From contig CM072335.1 in the NCBI GenBank assembly GCA_036874045.1, forward strand, positions 15,954,001 through 16,018,000: a DNA stretch of 64,000 nucleotides, given 5' to 3'. The notes beneath the pieces are model-generated. The model was not told the DNA's origin. It saw only the letters and a list, made by a program, of their open reading frames with translations, and ran no database searches. Below are positions 57,701 through 64,000 of the stretch, one piece after another. Both the position numbers and the translations under genes were made by a program. Numbering within the stretch: position 1 is the stretch's first letter; each line of letters opens with the position of its first letter. This DNA comes from Cymodocea nodosa (lineage: Eukaryota; Streptophyta; Magnoliopsida; Alismatales; Cymodoceaceae).

Positions 57701-59422
57701 CTAATTAAACATCATCTTTTTCTAAATTAATTTCTTCCAGATCTCCTTCTATATATTTATGCTTTCACCTTCCTCTAAAGTTTTAGAATTGATTTGCCTA
57801 TTTAATTCTTTTTGAATCACATCATCTTACATATCTCCTTCATCCTCTAAAAAGTCTATGGTATGTAAGGACATTTCTAACTCCTCAAACCTTTCTGATT
57901 TGAAAATATTTAATTGAGTATCGTCATTGCCATATGATAACTTCATTACTCCAGTTTTACAATTTATAACAGCCCCTGATGTTGCTAAAAATGGCCTTCC
58001 TAAAATTAAAGATGTATCACTATTTTTATGCTTAATTTGTTGGGAATCCAAAATTACAATATCAATAGGATATATAAAGTTTTTTATTTTAATTAAGACA
58101 TCCTCTATTTTTCCTCTAGGGTATCTTATACTTCTATCAGCTAATTGAATAACCGTACTAGTAGGAGTTAAGCCTTCCAATCCTAAGGATGCAAATATAT
58201 CACTTGGCATAACATTTATACCTACACCTAAGTCTATTAAGGTTCTTTCTAGAATGGTATTTCCTATGGTGCATGATATAATAGGGATTCCAAGATCAGA
58301 TAACTTTTTAGGAATTTGTGGCAGAAATAAGGAACTACTTTGCTCAACTAAAAAGACTTTTCTAAGAACTTTTCGCTCTCTTTTCTTAGTACACCAATCC
58401 TTTAGAAATTTAGCACAAGGTGACATTTTCTGCAATAGATCTAACAAAGAAATGTTAACTTGTACTTTTTCAAAAATTTCTCTAATTTTTTCTTGTTTTT
58501 CAGGTATTGTTTGTTGTAATCTTTCAGGATAGGGTGCTAAAGATTGTGATTTAAAAGATTCTTTTTCTTTCGGTTGATTTGTTTGATCCTTTTTAGCTTC
58601 ATTAGTAGATTCAGATTGTTTTTCAGTGATTTCTAGATTTTTAGCTATTACATTTTCATTATCATTTGGATGTTTACTTTTATCCACCTTCATATTATTT
58701 TCATTTTGAGTTTTTGGTGGTATATTAGTTCTAGATCTTAATGTTACACATACATCTTCCAGATTTTCATTACTCTCATGATGTTTTTGTATGTCATTTT
58801 CGTGATTATGATCTTCAATTGTTTTTAGTTTTAAAGTGCATTCTTTAAATTCTCTTACATTAGTATTTTCTCTTTGCTGTATATTTTACAAATTATGCAA
58901 ATCTATAACATTATAATTTTCATTGTCTTGTTGCATAACTTGTATTTTCATTGTATATTCGTCTAATGCTTTTAATTTTCTTTCCAGATCATCTAATCTC
59001 ATTGCATTCAATTTTTGATCAATTTTCATTATGATTTTTTCAGTTTCATAAATTATATCCATTTTAGGTTCTGAATATGCTTCCTTATAGTTTACTTGGT
59101 TGACTTCTTGTTGTTGACACATAAAGTATTCTAGTTTGTCCAGGTTTTGCTCTATACTACGCTCTAGTCTATTATACCTTTCCCAAACTTCAGTGTCTCT
59201 CAACATATTACACATTCTATACTGACCATCAGTTGGGTAAACTATAGGATTCTCATACTTGGCTCTATTATACTGAGGATAATTCATTTGTTGTTCATGG
59301 GATCTAACCATCTACAAACGTCTCAATTTCAAATAGTGAAAAATGTCGTAACCTTCAAAATTGCAGAATTCACATATGCTAACTAAAAGTTTTAGAAATC
59401 TTTGAGCATAAGCATATGCCAT
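54783..59422 (-). pseudogene. Athila family-1 leader and pol (element C)
   Basis: Minus strand. A short leader ORF starts at ATG 59422 (MAYAYAQRFLKLL) and carries the knuckle with its His changed to Tyr; it ends in TAG directly before ATG 59311. Then charged region (MNYPQYNR), protease with IDLGVGINVMPSD near 58230 and LILGRPFLATSG near 58000, RT with intact FMDD near 56940, RNase H (CDASD near 56500; YTDH near 56310), integrase H-H-C-C about 55900-55760, DFMGLFP, ISDRG, and the GPYIVRNIYPYGAIEIEN C-terminal module. Broken by about ten stops or shifts. It is closest to elements A and D, clearly separate from element B. Confidence 0.9.
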
Positions 59423-59503
59423 ATTCTCAATTACAGAAGAAAACACACAACACTCTGGCTATTAAAATGAAACAACTTTAACAGTTGCTTATATTAATTC
59501 AAT

Positions 59504-59602
59504 TCTCTAGCAACAGCGCCATAAAACTTGTTTGTGTTTGGCCAACACGACACCAGAAAACTTGTATTAGATCTTCAGCAACGCACTAGAAAAACTTGGA
59601 TT
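59504..59602 (-). other. Primer-binding site of element C within a ~33-bp triplication
   Basis: The true site reads TGGCGCTGTTGCTAGAGA at 59521-59504 on the minus strand, unusually far (81 bp) from the LTR end. The gap contains two further diverged units, each starting CAAGTTTT(C)T and carrying a GYGYCGTTG-like core, so the site seems to be the last of three tandem units. Confidence 0.6.
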
Positions 59603-61596
59603 TGTTAACTTCTATTTTTCCTTAGTTAATTTATCTTTATGCCTATTCTTTTTTTTAGAAGAAAACAAACAACCTTTCACACAAATTAGATATTAATTCC
59701 AATTTGTATTTTAACTGCAAGTGCACAGTGTCTATTGTATTAGTGTGCAAGTATAGGTTGATCCCATAGGGAATTGCTTAAGAATTGAGAACTGTTCCAT
59801 TTTTAACAATCAAATTTATATATTCAATAAGCCCTCCATTGAATTACAGTTAACTCAATGGATAAAGTTCGTTTAGTTATGGCTAACTCAACGGACTAAC
59901 CTCGTGGACTTAAGTTAACTCCACGAGCCTGCATTCCAATTTAATACTACTATTTACAAAGGAATTCGGCCAACCATTAGGCGGTTCCATAGATTGTAAA
60001 TAACATCAATTAAGCTCTTTAATGTTAGTAAACACTGGATTTATCATTAGGCAATACTAACATTCAGATAATTCAAACAGTAACCATTAAAATCTTTAAG
60101 TCTTTTGAACGAACCAATTTCAGTAAACTGTAAAACTAAAACAAACATAAAACAATCACAACATGGACAAAGATAACATTAATCACAATACAACACAAGC
60201 AATACAACACTCAAATACAAAATACAAACACAGATAAGTTGTTTTTGATATTTTTGTTTTAATATGAACATGGAAATGGGCGAAAGGTGAAATGTAAAGT
60301 AATCTCAGTCGACAGTAAATACTTCTATCACTACATGCGACGTGATTACACCACTGAAAATTAAACCACTTACAACTCTGTCTCCTCTCCCTATAGAATC
60401 GTGAGTCCAGAATTGCAAGATGATCTCCTCTTCAGCATACAGGCATCAACCCGAAACCAATGCTAGAAGCTTTACGATCTCCTAAAATATGAGTTGGCGC
60501 TTGGAGAAAATGGCTTCCCTTCCCACGACGCGATCACTCCTCACAGTGGTTGTCAGGCACTATGTTTGGCTCGGAATCGACCCGACATCAGGAAAGCATC
60601 CTCATAGACCTCCGATGGTTGGTGATAAGGTGGTGGTGATAATGTTGTGGTGATAATGTGGTGGTGATAATGGTTGGTGTGGTACTTCAGAGAATTATCA
60701 ACACTGTCTGCAGAAAGCTCGGTACTCCTCTGTACACATTGGCCATACCCATCGATCACACACCCTTTACTTCTTTTTCTTCTTTTCTTTTATATTTCTT
60801 TAGTGGTAACTGCTTCTGCTTGAATGGTTGGTTGGATTTCCTTCATTCATATCAACAACGATGCTTTCTTCTCCCTTCGACGAGTGAATTCCTGCGTGAT
60901 ACGTGCGATCGTGGTTTTTCCTTCCAACTGTCTTGTTTCTACAATCGCTACAGTGGCATATTAGAAAATAAATAGTCCGTAGAGTTACAGTTAACTCAAC
61001 GAACTTACCTCGTTAATTTAACTATAAAACACATGCATAAATTTAACTATTCGATGCTTAGGTGCATTTCGGATACTTACAGATAACTCACCGATATATA
61101 ACTTAAGTAAATCTACCAGATCTTGACATGTGTCATCAACAGTTTAATAATAAAAGAAACATTTCGCAGAGTTACAAGTCTAACTATCTGATGCCCAATT
61201 GCATTTCGGATAGTTAGAGATAACTTACCGAAAATCCACTTAAGACATGCATTATGGTTTCGACATGTGTACTTCAGGAAATAATAAACTATTCTTTTAA
61301 GACATAACTATTTGGTAGTTTAAACATAACTATCCGATACATGTTCGATATGTTAAACATAATTGTCCGAAATATCAGAAAATTTGGATACTTAAGAATT
61401 TCACAGCCTGCAACTTACCGATAGTTCAAAAATGTACTAAATTACCATTAATTTCCCCAAATTAAGTAAATTCTTTAATTAAAGCATATAATAGTGCAAT
61501 TATGACATAATGGCATAATTCTTATATGATAAGCTAAATATTATGCAATTAGCCATCATTTAATCGTTAATAATATGCACTTTTTCATTCTAAACA
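59603..61596 (-). mobile_element. 5' LTR of element C (family 1)
   Basis: 1994 bp, TGTTTAGAATGAAAAAGTGC (from 61596) to ...GAAGTTAACA (59603). Holds both palindrome types: CGGATAGTTA...CCGAA words at 61040-61400 and TCCGTTGAGTTA words at 59830-59930 and 60975-61015. A GTGGTGATAAT micro-repeat lies at about 60635-60680. Confidence 0.9.
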
Positions 61597-61649
61597 GTAC
61601 ACTTTTTCAAATGAAATACTACATGAAATTAGAAAGCTGTTCAAGATGA

Positions 61650-62569
61650 GAAAAATTTTTGTTGGAAGTTTATTCGCAATTATGCTTAAACACAATTTAG
61701 ACTAAAACAGATTGAACTTTCTACATTAAAACTATGGAAACGAACTTTACAACCTAACCCTATGGTTGTTACAAGTTCTGGACAGATACCTGAAAAATCG
61801 GTACGGTCTATCACTTTTTATGGAAAGTAATGGGGACCAATGATAGAAAATGCAAATAGGGAATTAGCAACATTGTATTCCCAACATTATTTTCCCCTAG
61901 CTGTTTTAGATGACATTCAATAGTATATAAATGAACAGAAAACTACCATTAGCAAAATGGGCCTTCGAAGTGAAGGACAAAGAGTTTATCAACTTAAAAT
62001 GGTAGAGGTGGAGAGTTTAAAACTCTATATTCCATTATTACCACCTAGGCATCATGGTGAAGGAACATCAAGACCCCAGGTGCCTTTAATAGGAGAAATT
62101 AAGAAAATTTTAGAACCTCCTGAACAACAAGAAACACTGTAGATATATAGTCGGAAAAAGTCATTAGAATATTTTGGACTAACTGTAGGTGTAGAAGGAA
62201 TAATGCAACAAAAAGAAGAATCATTGAAAAATGGAAAACTGTATTCCATTGCAGAAGCTAGACAGACATTTGTGTCAGGAATCCTAGCAGATGTGAACGA
62301 TATTGGATTACAAGTATACACTCTAAGGTATTGTGTCACATTAGTGCATAATGTATCTTTTAATACAATGAACAATTTTTCACATCATGCTACAAGCACA
62401 CATTCTTTTCCTACGGAAAGAGAACATGTAGGAAATTTTGATGATACATATACAGATGATATCAATTTTGATGATATTTTTGATGATATAGACACTGAGT
62501 CTATGAATGTTGACGATATTTCATCTGAAGAGGAATGTACAGATATTCTTCCTCTAACTGTATCATAGA
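61650..62569 (+). pseudogene. Degenerate coding region, not identified
   Basis: One frame runs from about 61690 to TAG at 62566-62568 with stops at about 61828, 61921 and 62140. Pieces that look coding include MGLRSEGQRVYQLKMVEVES (61957 on), LLPPRHHGEGTSRPQ, and SIAEARQTFVSGILADVNDI, then an Asp-rich tail (FDDTYTDDINFDDIFDDID). I do not recognise the family. It may be the extra ORF of a retroelement, or an endogenous viral sequence. Both are guesses. Confidence 0.45.
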
Positions 62570-63060
62570 TAGAAAATTTTGATTTTTGGTATAGTTGCTT
62601 ATACTACAGTTTATACATATGGTTATGTCTATTACAGTATATAATATACTTGTTGATAAATGTATATAATCAACAACATACACAGTTACAGATTGAATAT
62701 CACACTACCTATGTCTCAAGAATAGAAATTTCAGAAATACAGCATGATTCTATTATACAAACAGATATAGAACATTCTTTCATACAGAGATAGTTGTTGT
62801 ATAGATCAATTATAGACATACATGTTGCTGATAGACAGATTGATATAAATACTGTTGCTACTGAAATGTTTCCAAAAGTACAAACAGAAGAATTTCAACA
62901 GATTATTGATACGACAATAACAGATATTTCAAACATTTATACTAGTTTTGATAGAAATCCCACTAGTTCTAAAAGATCTGAAAATATAGATGCTGTTGAT
63001 AATCTTGAAACAAGTCTCAGATCAGAACATCATGATAGGAAAATACCTAATCCTGAATAG
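62570..63060 (+). pseudogene. Continuation of the unidentified coding region
   Basis: An 88-codon open stretch ends at 63060 and is in a frame broken by stops upstream (for example at 62793). It is rich in Ile, Asp and Thr (DIHVADRQIDINTVATE) without a known motif. Codon texture resembles that of the flanking pieces, so it may be part of the same decayed protein. Confidence 0.35.
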
Positions 63061-64000
63061 AGTTTAAATGAAAATACATTATTATGGTTCAGAAATAGTT
63101 CATGTTATGACAAATTTCAAACATATAAAAAGTTTTATATTCAAGACCAGTTAAGTTTGAAGGGATGGCACATATAAGAGAAATGTTTGAATTTCAAGGC
63201 TTGTTGACTCTACTTCCACAATAGCCAGGCCATCTTGTTATACCCGAACTTATCAGTTGTTTTTACTCAAACGTAACAGTGGAAGAAGGTATTTTTGTTT
63301 CCAATATAAAAGAAAATGACATATATTTAACTCCAGATTTACTTTATCAAGTACTTGGTTTGAAAAATGAAGGAGTTAAATTATCAGAAAGAAAATAGGT
63401 TTATCATTTGGGATGGGACATTCAAACTTTAGCCAAAGATACAACTGCTAACAAACCATTGATGTTACTAAATGACTTAAATGGCCAAGCACATTTTATT
63501 GCAAAAATATTGCATGCTTCATTGTTTCAAGGGTTTGGTCATGGTGTAGAAGTTGGCAGATGTTGTCTTTATGCTACATATGCATTAATTAACCATATAT
63601 AGGTGAACTGGTATGATATTTTTATTTCTCATATCTTACATTTGTAGAGTAAATTATTTTATGGTGATACGATTTTGAGAATTGTGGTAAGTCAAACAGA
63701 TATTACACCTTGGCCATAGAAAAGATTAAAATCAAGATCTTTCTCTACAAAGGAACTCCAAAAATACCAGGCAATAGATACACCAGTAGTCCAACAACAA
63801 CAGGATAGGCAAACTCAGTCCCAACAGCAACAACAACAATCAACACAATTTTCAGAACAACAATAGCAACATACAGATATAAATACTAGTATACATACAG
63901 ATATAAATACAGGTACACAAACAGATACAAATACAGGTATACATATAGACATCCATATTGAATTTTTACAACAACCATCACAAGTTTCACAAAATAATTT
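63061..64000 (+). pseudogene. Degenerate retroelement-associated ORF (PF20167-like), runs off the window
   Basis: From 63070 it reads NTLLWFRNSSCYDKF, after a frameshift near 63165 LVIPELISCFYSN, YLTPDLLYQVLGL, then LGWDIQTLAKDTTANKPLML, GHGVEVGRCCLYATYALI and VNWYDIFISHIL. The layout (an LV.EFY.N step, a short extra-beta, an L.P..L...LG. step) resembles the putative plant transposon protein domain found in env-position ORFs of Athila/Tat-type elements. It ends in a Gln-rich tract (63785-63845) and octapeptide repeats. Several TAG stops interrupt it. Domain assignment is from memory of the pattern, so uncertain. Confidence 0.45.
63876..63958 (+). repeat. 24-bp tandem repeat coding TDINTGIH-like octapeptides
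   Basis: Three and a half units of about ACAGATATAAATACAGGTAT plus four bases, in frame with the Gln-rich stretch before them. Confidence 0.75.

Larger units (their letters stand above)
49682..61596 (-). mobile_element. Athila family-1 element C (3' end missing)
   Basis: Minus-strand order: LTR 61596-59603, primer site 59504-59521, leader/pol 59422-54783, spacer, Glu-rich ORF 54227-52842, spacer, gag 51975-50633, spacer, F-box-like ORF 50446-49682. The 3' LTR and tail are lost at the junction with the copia LTR at about 49682. It is the fullest family-1 copy here and shows pol before gag. Confidence 0.85.

Overview
The window is AT-rich nuclear DNA of a flowering plant. The evidence is one spliced housekeeping gene (a GOS11-type Golgi SNARE) embedded in nested LTR retrotransposons of plant lineages: Athila-type Ty3/gypsy, SIRE-type Ty1/copia, a chromovirus remnant and a hAT DNA transposon. 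I cannot name the species. About nine tenths of the window is transposon-derived.

Layout. 1-1888: right end of a minus-strand copia element (gag start, tRNA-Met primer site, 1254-bp LTR) that runs off the window. 1889-12878: Athila family 1, plus strand (element A): a 3' tail, a full LTR, a decayed pol, a Glu-rich ORF and a truncated LTR. 12879-17012: element D, a minus-strand family-1 fragment (leader/protease, primer site, LTR). 17013-19586: copia LTR fragments, including a clean solo LTR with a GATTC target duplication. 20050-20572 and 31509-31790: two halves of an old chromovirus pol, split by 20573-31508, a complete and young Athila family-2 element (element B; two LTRs, TTATG target duplication). 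32403-45449: the SNARE gene on the minus strand, five exons; its 10.8-kb first intron holds a complete but decayed SIRE-type copia (36039-43924). 46831-48569: a hAT element inserted into a copia remnant. 48902-49684: a truncated copia LTR. 49682-61596: element C, the most informative family-1 copy, minus strand. 61650-64000: degenerate plus-strand coding sequence that I could not identify fully.

Main result. In both Athila families the gene order is LTR, primer site, zinc knuckle + protease-RT-RNaseH-integrase, and only then Gag, just before the 3' end. That is the reverse of the gag-pol order usual in Ty3/gypsy elements. Element B shows it between two intact LTRs with an open gag frame. Element C shows it independently, and adds a Glu-rich ORF between pol and gag and an F-box-like ORF after gag. 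The non-coding gaps between the family-1 genes, and the family-1 LTR itself, carry clusters of short hairpin-forming palindromes (TCCGTTGAGTTA...TAACTCAACGGA). A similar palindrome (CGGATAGTTA...TAACTNNCCG) recurs in the unrelated copia LTRs. In-frame stops in these elements are often explained by a C-to-T change at Gln, Arg or Trp codons, as expected from decay of methylated cytosines.

The SNARE gene is the only gene I judge to be an intact host gene. All exon joins keep the frame and all introns are GT-AG.
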